From a virus: a stretch of 27,780 nt of DNA. The stretch is taken from positions 1 to 27,780 of IMG/VR virus record IMGVR_UViG_3300030012_000731; one strand, written 5' to 3'. Numbering within the stretch: position 1 is the stretch's first letter; every line of letters starts with the position of its first letter. The position numbers and the translations under genes are program-made. Below, piece after piece: positions 14,303-21,619 of the stretch. The notes below the pieces were generated by a model. The model worked only from the letters and a program-made list of their open reading frames with translations, was not told the DNA's origin and ran no database searches.

Positions 14303-15955
14303 ATGGTTACAAGTACAACACTCAATCAACAAGTATGGGTTGGTGCAGGAGCATCGGCAACAATGATTCCTGAGATGAATATCTATCTAGACCAATGTGA
14401 CGGAAAAGGCGCAAACCCAACAACAGTTGACAACATAATGAACGGGTCTATGGGTACGGGAGACAATGCTTTTACTTTAGTGCCTAATCTATATGTCGGG
14501 TGTCTAGCAGAAATTAGGAACAACACTGATACTAATTTCAGCGGAACCGCTATGATTACAGCAAATACAGTAGATGAAATTACTTTTGATAGAGTAATAG
14601 GAAATGGTTCAGACAACAACGATATTGATGTAACTATACTAGCATTTGGTGCGCCATCCCCAGCACCTAGCATAACCATGAGACAGGATACTAGCACTAA
14701 CACTGCCAAAAAACCTGCACTTCTAGGAGATAACTGGCTAGGTCTAGTGAACACTGTCAGCCCCCCAACCGTAGATGTTGAACTAGGACAACTTTCTCTA
14801 GCATTGGCTGGTAGGAACTATGGTTATCAATTCAAGAAGAACGAGACTGTGAGCGGTGGCTCTATCGATTTGTCCTTGAGCAATGGCTCTTGGTTGTATT
14901 ATGCTCTAGGAACAATAGCAAACGTTACACATACTAGAACTACAGATGATATGCCAACGTCAGGAACAGGTACATTTGCTCTAACAGGTGACACTGATGG
15001 GTCTAATGATAGTAGCACTACAAGCACTGATACTAAATTCATTAGGTCAATCAATGGAAGGGCTTTCCCACCAACGGAAGCAAGCACATTTACCGGAGGT
15101 GCTGATGGACAAATCGCGGATGATGGAGAACTACACAAAATTGGAACAGGGCCGATAACCTATGGCTTTGGGGAGTCTGATGGAGATGCGTTACCATCAT
15201 TCGCATTAGAGATAACATATGAGAAAGATGGTCTCGCTACAGATGACTACTTCGTGGGTTCAGAGGGGGACTCTAACGAGGCTACTGCTAGACCATTCAA
15301 AGATATCTACTCAAGAATATTCACAGGTTGCCAAGTGAATACACTAACGTTGAACTTTGAGGAGGGACAGGAAGTTAAGACGAATCTAGACCTAGTATCA
15401 AGAAGAGCATTTGACTCACCAGAGACATATGTGCCAAAGAGAAATGTAAGGACTGCAAGCAGTCTATTCAATTATAGTGCTACAGATGATGACAACCAGC
15501 CCTATCTCTTCTCAGGTGGAACGATAGAGATATTTGGTCAGACCGTTGCTAGAGTAAAGAGCGGTTCATTCACTGTAAATAATAACATCGCTCCTCAGAG
15601 ATTCATAGGCAACTATAGCAGACAAGTAACATCTGCACACATACCCGGTCAGAGAACCTACGAGGTTTCAATGAATTTATTGGTTACAGATACAGATATT
15701 TGGGACAACTTGAGAACGCAGGGTGAGAACACGACGGAGACATTGACACTCAAGTTCCAGAAGTCTGCTAATGATGTCATACAAATTCAACTAAATGATT
15801 ATCTAGTCCAATCACTAGATGTCCCGTTTCCCGAAGACAAGGGGCCAATCGAGTATGCCATGACCGTATCCGCTAGAAGCCTAGTTGAGGGAAATGCGTC
15901 TGCATCTACTGGTACTTTCTACAAGGGCAAGTGGGTAATTCAAAACACAGATTAG
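14303..15955 (+). CDS. major tail tube protein
   Basis: This 550-residue protein follows GGAGAGAGATAA. It is beta-rich throughout, with repeated strands separated by glycine- and asparagine-rich loops. The C-terminal 200 residues carry the tube-like pattern of a strand GTIEIFGQTVARVKSGSFTV, then ITSAHIPGQRTYEVSMNLLV-type strands and a final beta hairpin. Tail tube proteins polymerise into the hollow tube through which DNA passes. At 550 residues it is much longer than the usual 150-250. The N-terminal half (about 90-330) probably holds inserted or surface domains. Its place immediately before the frameshifted chaperone and the tape measure is diagnostic for this role. A strong hairpin follows one base after the stop codon region. 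Confidence 0.75.
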   Translation: MVTSTTLNQQVWVGAGASATMIPEMNIYLDQCDGKGANPTTVDNIMNGSMGTGDNAFTLVPNLYVGCLAEIRNNTDTNFSGTAMITANTVDEITFDRVIGNGSDNNDIDVTILAFGAPSPAPSITMRQDTSTNTAKKPALLGDNWLGLVNTVSPPTVDVELGQLSLALAGRNYGYQFKKNETVSGGSIDLSLSNGSWLYYALGTIANVTHTRTTDDMPTSGTGTFALTGDTDGSNDSSTTSTDTKFIRSINGRAFPPTEASTFTGGADGQIADDGELHKIGTGPITYGFGESDGDALPSFALEITYEKDGLATDDYFVGSEGDSNEATARPFKDIYSRIFTGCQVNTLTLNFEEGQEVKTNLDLVSRRAFDSPETYVPKRNVRTASSLFNYSATDDDNQPYLFSGGTIEIFGQTVARVKSGSFTVNNNIAPQRFIGNYSRQVTSAHIPGQRTYEVSMNLLVTDTDIWDNLRTQGENTTETLTLKFQKSANDVIQIQLNDYLVQSLDVPFPEDKGPIEYAMTVSARSLVEGNASASTGTFYKGKWVIQNTD

Positions 15956-15984
15956 GAGGGATATCAGGAGTAACGATATCTCTC
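15956..15984 (+). promoter_or_regulatory. 10-bp RNA hairpin with AGGAGTAAC loop after the tail tube gene
   Basis: GAGGGATATC (15956-15965) pairs with GATATCTCTC (15975-15984), with one G-U pair, closing a 9-base loop AGGAGTAAC. It begins directly after the TAG stop and is followed by AAAAAC, not a T-run. The loop is nearly the same as that of the hairpin at 7181-7222 (AGAGTAAC). A role in mRNA stability or in lowering expression of downstream tail genes is plausible. Confidence 0.7.
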
Positions 15985-15990
15985 AAAAAC

Positions 15991-16036
15991 ATTCCACCAA
16001 CACTGTTTGTTTGTTGGTTCGTGAAATAGGTGGAAT
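15991..16036 (+). promoter_or_regulatory. stem that can hide the chaperone gene's ribosome binding site
   Basis: ATTCCACC (15991-15998) is a perfect 8-bp inverted repeat of GGTGGAAT (16029-16036), which contains most of the AGGTGG ribosome binding site of the gene at 16042. An alternative 7-bp stem, ACCAACA (15996-16002) with TGTTGGT (16012-16018), uses some of the same upstream bases and would leave the site free. The pair looks like a translational on/off arrangement. Confidence 0.55.
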
Positions 16037-16041
16037 AAAAA

Positions 16042-16401
16042 ATGACAAATGTAGTAAATGATAAGAGTATGCTGTTCGCAAGAACAGAAACAGAATGCCA
16101 TGAGTTGAAGGTCAGCCCTGACTCAGATGAAATAATGAAAGTGTGGGTGAAGGAACCTACTTGGCTTCAAGTCGAGAAGGCTACCTCTAAATTGATGAAG
16201 GTTAATCCTAGAACCCAAGAGATGGAGGTTGACATGAACAACCTCTACAAATATCTAGTAACGGAGTTCATAGAGAAAACTGAGCCTCCACTAGAGCCGT
16301 TGGACATGCTGAGGCTAAGTCCTTACATTGGCGCACAACTCAAAGAAGTTCTCCCAAATCCGTTTATGGATGTGGGGGATGATATGGGAAAAGCAAATTA
16401 A
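16042..16401 (+). CDS. tail assembly chaperone, short form (gpG-like)
   Basis: This is the 119-residue product made when no frameshift occurs. It lies between the tail tube and tape measure genes, where lambda gpG sits. There these proteins bind the tape measure and recruit tube subunits, and they are absent from the finished virion. The sequence is acidic, with a beta N-terminus (ECHELKVSPDSDEIMKVWVK) and a helical C-terminal part. It is preceded by AGGTGG eight bases from the ATG, and that site can be sequestered in a stem. Its last codons contain the slippery site for the long form. Position plus the frameshift makes the call, since sequence alone would not. Confidence 0.75.
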   Translation: MTNVVNDKSMLFARTETECHELKVSPDSDEIMKVWVKEPTWLQVEKATSKLMKVNPRTQEMEVDMNNLYKYLVTEFIEKTEPPLEPLDMLRLSPYIGAQLKEVLPNPFMDVGDDMGKAN

Positions 16402-16604
16402 TCAAAAAAGCATTAGCAGGAGGAAACGTAGAGATAGAAACAGCATTCAAGATGTTACTATACTCATACTGTAGAATATTCAAAATAAACCCGATGGAGG
16501 CACAGCACACACCAATGAAGATAATGACAGAGATGTTGCTTATACATGGGGAAACAGAAGCATACAAAGCAGAACAAATTGAAAAGAAAATAAAAAAAAG
16601 GTGA
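16042..16604 (+). CDS. tail assembly chaperone, long form made by -1 frameshift (gpGT-like)
   Basis: The reading frame from 16042 runs to the AAA codon at 16390-16392. A -1 slip then continues from base 16392 for 70 more codons to TGA 16602-16604, giving a predicted 187-residue protein. The extension reads SKLIKKALAGGNVEIETAFK onward and ends EQIEKKIKKR. It has no start codon with a convincing ribosome binding site of its own near its beginning, and its frame is closed by TGA at 16380-16382, just before the slip site. The T-like extension is expected to bind the tape measure. Its stop is inside the AGGTGA site of the tape measure gene. The frameshift is inferred from site, context and open frame. 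Frequency is unknown. Confidence 0.8.
16386..16392 (+). promoter_or_regulatory. -1 frameshift slippery heptamer G GGA AAA
   Basis: The zero-frame codons are ATG GGA AAA, so the heptamer reads G GGA AAA in exact X XXY YYZ phase. Both tRNAs can re-pair after a slip of one base back (GGG AAA). It lies nine bases before the short-form stop window closes. Confidence 0.85.
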
Positions 16605-16608
16605 ATGA

Positions 16609-17844
16609 ATGGCAGAGAAAGAAATCTACTCCATCACAGAAGCCAACAAAGCACTTTCCGAAAGTTACGGTGATTTGACAAATAGCCTAATGATAGCGGC
16701 TAACAAATCAAAGGCTTGGAACTTTGTTAGTAGGATGACTTCTGGTAGTGGTTTCTGGAAGATACAAAACAAGATTCGTGCTATTACAGATGCTTATGTT
16801 GTGATGAACGACAACATGAAAGAATCCATAGAAACTCAGAGCAAGGCCGCAGAGACAATGAGAAAACTCAGAGAGGCCAAGGAGAAAATGGGAGCGATGA
16901 GAACCGAAGATGACGGTGGTTTCAGCATAGATAAAATGAAGGAAACCGAGGAATTCAAAAGTCAAATAGACGCATACAAGAATGTCTTTGGTGCAGAAGA
17001 AGGAGAAGATAGACTTCTTGATGTCATCGAGGAACAACTAAAGGCAAACGAAGACCTGCTTGGTGAACTACAGGCAACACAAGAAGATGCCCTGTATTAC
17101 GATAGTCTTGGATGGAGACTAGATAAAAAAATGGCATTCAAAACTAGGAAGTACATGAAAACAGTCAGTAACGTAGTAAAAATGGCTAGTAGGTTCTTTG
17201 TTCAAGCATCAATAGGAATGCTATTATTGATATTAGCCATTCCGGTAATATTGGCATTTGTTAAGAATTTCAAGGGTATCTTGGACAGTATGGGAATAAG
17301 TGTTGGACTCAAAGACATTAAAAACGCTTTCAAATTTATCAAGAAAATTTTAACCTCATTCTTTGAAGTATTCAAGAAATTATTTGAGGGAGATATTACA
17401 GGGGCATTAAAGCAATATTTTATGGAAATCGTAGTACCAGTTGGTAAACTTTTGTTGAAAGGAGTAGTCAAACTAGTAGAGATAGTCGCCGCACTATTTG
17501 CGGCATTGATTAAGACGGCTTGGAATGGTATTGCTGGTGCTATCAATAAAGTAGTACCCGGTAAGAGATTTGATATTCCTAAGTTAGCGAGAGGTGGTAA
17601 GATAGGAAAGGGAGGATTAGCAATAGTCGGTGAACAAGGAGCAGAGTTAGTCTCTTTACCAGCGGGAGCAACTGTTCATTCAAACACTCAGAGTAAGCAA
17701 ATGATGAGTGGTAACACAATCAATGTTCATGTGAATGGCAGAGTAGGTGCTAATGATGCAGAGATACGAGACATTGCTCAAAAGGTAGCGAGGGAAATCA
17801 ACCTACAGATGAACAGAACGACAAGTGCGGTAGGTAGATTCTGA
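16609..17844 (+). CDS. tape measure protein
   Basis: This 411-residue protein sets tail length and is ejected with DNA. Residues 1-190 are coiled-coil rich (KAAETMRKLREAKEKMGAMR and following). Residues about 197-219 are a strong hydrophobic segment (SIGMLLLILAIPVILAF), and a second one lies at about 281-311. Residues about 328-360 carry the glycine-rich signature of tape measure C-termini (ARGGKIGKGGLAIVGEQG, then AELVSLPAGATVHS). It follows the frameshifted chaperone gene, as expected. At roughly 0.15 nm per residue the tail would be about 60 nm, short for a siphovirus-like virion. ATG 16609 is preferred over ATG 16605, which is out of frame. The stop overlaps the next ATG (TGATG). Confidence 0.85.
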   Translation: MAEKEIYSITEANKALSESYGDLTNSLMIAANKSKAWNFVSRMTSGSGFWKIQNKIRAITDAYVVMNDNMKESIETQSKAAETMRKLREAKEKMGAMRTEDDGGFSIDKMKETEEFKSQIDAYKNVFGAEEGEDRLLDVIEEQLKANEDLLGELQATQEDALYYDSLGWRLDKKMAFKTRKYMKTVSNVVKMASRFFVQASIGMLLLILAIPVILAFVKNFKGILDSMGISVGLKDIKNAFKFIKKILTSFFEVFKKLFEGDITGALKQYFMEIVVPVGKLLLKGVVKLVEIVAALFAALIKTAWNGIAGAINKVVPGKRFDIPKLARGGKIGKGGLAIVGEQGAELVSLPAGATVHSNTQSKQMMSGNTINVHVNGRVGANDAEIRDIAQKVAREINLQMNRTTSAVGRF

Positions 17845-18566
17845 TGTCAGGCGAGAACTTTTCTAACTTCCAAGTCTTTTTGGAACTACAGAGGAGAAAT
17901 GATGAGGGTCTTGACCAAGCAGGTCATGCAAATAGAATACCATTGATGGTAGATTCGATTACCATAAACACATCAAAGACGGTGATGAACATGGGAGTTC
18001 CCTTCTCAGGAGCCGTAAGTGGTGAGTCATTGAATCTAGCCTTTGATACTGGCATGGCACAGAAGACGGTGAATCTAACTGGTACGCTTCTAGGACAGAG
18101 GATAGTAAAGAAAAGGGATGGTGAATCCGCGAAAGACAGAAAGATGACATCGTTTGAACTGGCTCAATTGATTCACTCATATGTAGATTCAAGCACGTTT
18201 CAAGATGACCAAAGCCTGAACAAACTCATCATACTGCTTCCAAGTCGAGTAGACCATGCCTTTGAATATAGGTCTACAGGAAGTGGTGACCCTCCTCTTG
18301 CTAACAACCATGAAACAGCAGATTTACTTGATTTACCAAGGATACCATTTACATTCAAGAATAGAGGATATGACAATGTATTTACTTCACAGGATTCCAA
18401 TAGTGAGTTTTTCAAACCCTTTGTTGAAACCGAGGACTCTGTTGGACTGATGGGCTTCATCCGTTCCTTCAACACCACGATAACAGGGGCAGAGTTCCCA
18501 GCAGTTCAATTTACTCTCGACTTTGAGGAGGCGTTCGTTCTCGCTGAGAACTTCTTGGATGGGTGA
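17844..18566 (+). CDS. tail hub or distal tail-like protein
   Basis: This 240-residue protein directly follows the tape measure gene, where distal tail proteins are encoded. Strand-rich segments include VDSITINTSKTVMNMGVPFS and AQKTVNLTGTLLGQRIVKKR, and the C-terminal part reads GFIRSFNTTITGAEFPAVQF before DFEEAFVL. The pattern resembles proteins that form the ring at the tail tip and connect tube to fibres. Residues 85-125 are helical and charged. No catalytic motif is visible. The stop (18564-18566) is within GGGTGAAT, just before the next start. Confidence 0.6.
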   Translation: MSGENFSNFQVFLELQRRNDEGLDQAGHANRIPLMVDSITINTSKTVMNMGVPFSGAVSGESLNLAFDTGMAQKTVNLTGTLLGQRIVKKRDGESAKDRKMTSFELAQLIHSYVDSSTFQDDQSLNKLIILLPSRVDHAFEYRSTGSGDPPLANNHETADLLDLPRIPFTFKNRGYDNVFTSQDSNSEFFKPFVETEDSVGLMGFIRSFNTTITGAEFPAVQFTLDFEEAFVLAENFLDG

Positions 18567-18568
18567 AT

Positions 18569-21500
18569 ATGGTCAATGCGTATATCGAAGACTCGTACAA
18601 ACTTGTCTTTCCATTGCTGTGTAATGGGTTTCTAAATCTAGATTATGACAAGGCTGTGAATCATGCGGCTGGTGCTGTTGAATCAAGTGGTGTTCTCGTC
18701 AACAACGGTAGTGGGATAAGTGCTGATTCAACCACAACGATAGCAGTTGATACCGTTGATGCCACGACCAAGTTCTCAGTCGAGGACAATGTGTTCGATG
18801 ACAATGACGCTTTAGTTGGAATCGTAAGTGCAGTAACAGCCACACAGATAACACTGGTAGCGAACAACTTGGTTCAGTTGAACAACAACGAGAACCTCAA
18901 GAAGAACGTAACACCGACATCATCATTACGAGACAGAAGCATCTGGTCTGACAATGCTGACATAGGCATAGCAAATGGTTTCGTGATAGAGGCCATAATT
19001 ACCCCATACGACGTGAATGGAGCGGGGTCTAGGGCTTCGGGTAGGCATGGGGTGCTGGACTCCCAAAAAACGCCCCCATATCCCACGGATGCGATAACCG
19101 ATAGAACCGTGTACGAAAGCATTGACTATCTCGGTGCGTCTGCTTATCTGACTCAGAAGATGATGCTGTTCCACAACCAGTATCTAAAGTTCTACTTGCA
19201 GAACACAACGAGCAGTTCGTACAACCAACCAGCAGAGTACAAGATAAAGGCAGAGTTGAGCAATGCGGCTGGAACTACGAAGACGATAGAGAGCGGTACT
19301 GTCATCACTGCTGAGAGTTCGCTACAGGGATACTATGACCCAACAGGATACTACAATGGTTTGACTACTAACCATCGTAGGATATCGGCTTCTGCTAGTG
19401 GTAGCAACCCTAGTAACGTTGTGACCATATCAGCCTTCAACAATCTTGAGAAGAACACCAAAGCAACTGGTCAGATTGTAGTATCAGGTGACATAGCGAA
19501 TTACGTCAGTCCTGCTAATGCCACGGCCAGCATTGGTATAGTGAACAGAAATGGCTTGAACACCGATGTATTTCCAGTACAAGAAGCAGGAGAGGTAATC
19601 TTCGGTCCAACGAATCCAACAGATGCAGTATCAGCAGGTCTTGTCAATAATCATATTCAACTGGTGAATGAAGCGGGTACTGTAACGACCAAGTGGTATG
19701 CTATTGCATCAGGCGGAAGCATAAGCAATGGCGATGCTCTATCAGGTGCATCTGGTGGTGGATTCACTTATCCTAGTGGTTCCAGAGCATATCTGATAGG
19801 AGGAAATCTCAGTACGACAGCATCTAACTTCGCAAGTGCTGTCAATGCATATGATGTTGGTTTCTCTGGTTCCGCTGGGAGTCCTAGAAGCACAACCGAT
19901 TTGCTAAGTGGGAATCCGACACAGAGCGTCACGTTGACTGTAGCGTTTACGGGTTCCGCCCCAAACAGAGTAGGAATCACCAGTGCCGCTCTGACCACTG
20001 GCGCACAGGTTTCTAATGGGCAAATAAAAGTGAACGACTTCGGTGTTACGACTGCCGGGGCCAATGAGTTGATTCTAGGTGAGACCACAGGCTCCAATGA
20101 CAACACAATCAACTACTTCACAATAACAGACAGTGCTGGTAACGTGAAGAATTACTTCCCATCGCATGATTCAACGAATCAGCCTACTGGTTCTACTGGT
20201 ACTAGGACATTCGACGATGGAAGCACCAAATCCGTCGTGTACTTCAACTTCGCTAGTAATGGAAACAACGAGGCCGCTGGTCTTGCTTTAGTCCAAGCAA
20301 TCAATGGGTCATCTGGACACCCAAGCACAATATCAGCACAGAACAATGGCAGTGGAAACGTTGGACTATCTCACGACATAGTTGGAACTGCTGGTAATAG
20401 TGCGGCACTGGCTAAGGCGAATATCGCCAACAGCGTAGCAACCATCTCTGGTGCTAATTTCACAGGGGGAGTAGATGAGGCTAATGCAACGAATACTCCC
20501 TTCATACAATTGATAGACAACGAATCCAGTCCAACGACGAAGAAGTATGTCCCAGTAAAGAACGGTGATGTATTGGGCAATGGAAACAATGGTGGAGGAA
20601 GCATTGGGGATGTCAGTGGTGGAATAGCGTTCCAAGAGGGAGCCAGTGCTTCCGCTACTGCTGACAATCTCAGACTAGCAATAGCGCATAGCAATGGGCA
20701 TAACGGAACCATACTGACAGATTCAGCAGGTAGTGCTACAATCAACCTGACTCAAAACAAGATAGGTGCTAACTCCACTGCGATAACTCTGACTAACCTT
20801 CCTTCAAACATCAGCAAGACTAACTTTAGTGGAGGTGGTACACCCGATAACTTCCTTGGTTTGACAGATGCCGCTGGTACATTGAAGAAGTATAAGGCAT
20901 CACAGCATGAGACCACTGGAACCACAGATGGCACATATGTATTCTACAAGGCAGAGAGCAATAACGACACGACTGCCGCGAATCTAGAGACTGCTATAGA
21001 TGGGGCGAATGGACACAATGGTACGCTCATCACAACTAGAACAAACAATGCAGTTACAGTGAAACTGAATCAAGCCCCAATAGGAAGTGCAACTGTAACT
21101 GAGAACGTAACTGGACTGTCTACGAACCCAACAAGCAGTTTCTCCACTACCACCTCTAATACCGTCGAGGTTGGAAGCGGCGAGGCAGAGGGAATCAGTG
21201 CAGGTAACAAGATATACGATTCATCAACTACTCTCATAGGAACAGTGCAAAGCGTATCAGGAGATACAATCACACTTGATGCCGCACCTGCTACTCCTAT
21301 CACTAGCACAGTATACACTGACCAATTGAAGGAAGCATTGTATCTTGAACAGGTATACAAGGTCTCCTTGGTTTACAGTAAAAGCACTCTGGAACTTTAT
21401 CTGAATGATGAACTAGTGAAGAAAGACACTCATACTCTCACTCCCTTCCATCTGCATCATAGTGATTGCAAGATAGGAAGGGGAGCGAACAATGCAGAGC

Positions 21501-21619
21501 AGTTCTTTGGTGAACTGTTTGAGATAGCGATGCACAAGGGAAAGAGACCATCTTCCACGCAAAAGACACTTACGCCGGGATTCTCGGACATCTTGTTTTA
21601 CTATACGTTTGGTGATTGA
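18569..21619 (+). CDS. large tail fibre protein with LamG/ConA-like lectin halves and internal repeats
   Basis: This 1016-residue protein starts at ATG 18569, the GTG at 18563 being part of the ribosome binding site. A ConA/LamG-like sandwich is visible in two pieces. The first is around residues 130-220 (NGFVIEAIITPYDVNGAG and MMLFHNQYLKFYLQN). The last 90 residues read YKVSLVYSKSTLELYLNDEL and IGRGANNAEQFFGELFEIAM. Between them, residues about 355-860 hold four diverged repeats with TA(D/A)NLxxAI and NGHNGT segments. Two copies of a short LIGxV-type module flank the repeats. Lectin-like sandwiches with repeats suit binding of a host surface sugar or glycoprotein at the tail tip. The gene follows the hub gene and abuts the next large tail gene. 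Receptor binding is inferred. Confidence 0.7.
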   Translation: MVNAYIEDSYKLVFPLLCNGFLNLDYDKAVNHAAGAVESSGVLVNNGSGISADSTTTIAVDTVDATTKFSVEDNVFDDNDALVGIVSAVTATQITLVANNLVQLNNNENLKKNVTPTSSLRDRSIWSDNADIGIANGFVIEAIITPYDVNGAGSRASGRHGVLDSQKTPPYPTDAITDRTVYESIDYLGASAYLTQKMMLFHNQYLKFYLQNTTSSSYNQPAEYKIKAELSNAAGTTKTIESGTVITAESSLQGYYDPTGYYNGLTTNHRRISASASGSNPSNVVTISAFNNLEKNTKATGQIVVSGDIANYVSPANATASIGIVNRNGLNTDVFPVQEAGEVIFGPTNPTDAVSAGLVNNHIQLVNEAGTVTTKWYAIASGGSISNGDALSGASGGGFTYPSGSRAYLIGGNLSTTASNFASAVNAYDVGFSGSAGSPRSTTDLLSGNPTQSVTLTVAFTGSAPNRVGITSAALTTGAQVSNGQIKVNDFGVTTAGANELILGETTGSNDNTINYFTITDSAGNVKNYFPSHDSTNQPTGSTGTRTFDDGSTKSVVYFNFASNGNNEAAGLALVQAINGSSGHPSTISAQNNGSGNVGLSHDIVGTAGNSAALAKANIANSVATISGANFTGGVDEANATNTPFIQLIDNESSPTTKKYVPVKNGDVLGNGNNGGGSIGDVSGGIAFQEGASASATADNLRLAIAHSNGHNGTILTDSAGSATINLTQNKIGANSTAITLTNLPSNISKTNFSGGGTPDNFLGLTDAAGTLKKYKASQHETTGTTDGTYVFYKAESNNDTTAANLETAIDGANGHNGTLITTRTNNAVTVKLNQAPIGSATVTENVTGLSTNPTSSFSTTTSNTVEVGSGEAEGISAGNKIYDSSTTLIGTVQSVSGDTITLDAAPATPITSTVYTDQLKEALYLEQVYKVSLVYSKSTLELYLNDELVKKDTHTLTPFHLHHSDCKIGRGANNAEQFFGELFEIAMHKGKRPSSTQKTLTPGFSDILFYYTFGD
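19640..21150 (+). repeat. four diverged ~100-135-residue repeats inside the fibre gene
   Basis: Units start near 19640, 20100, 20500 and 20850. Each opens with a strand like (I/L)xLxDxxGxxKxY, followed by a helix TAxNLxxAI (in the last three NNEAAGLALVQAI, ATADNLRLAI and TAANLETAI). The last two then read NGHNGT, with GHPSTI at that place in the second, and a VxLxQ strand. DNA identity between units is low, so they are old. Confidence 0.65.

Noticed and set aside
15956-15990. Intrinsic transcription terminator after the tail tube gene
   Set aside because: The hairpin is followed by AAAAAC rather than a T-run, and tail genes continue downstream, so termination is not supported.
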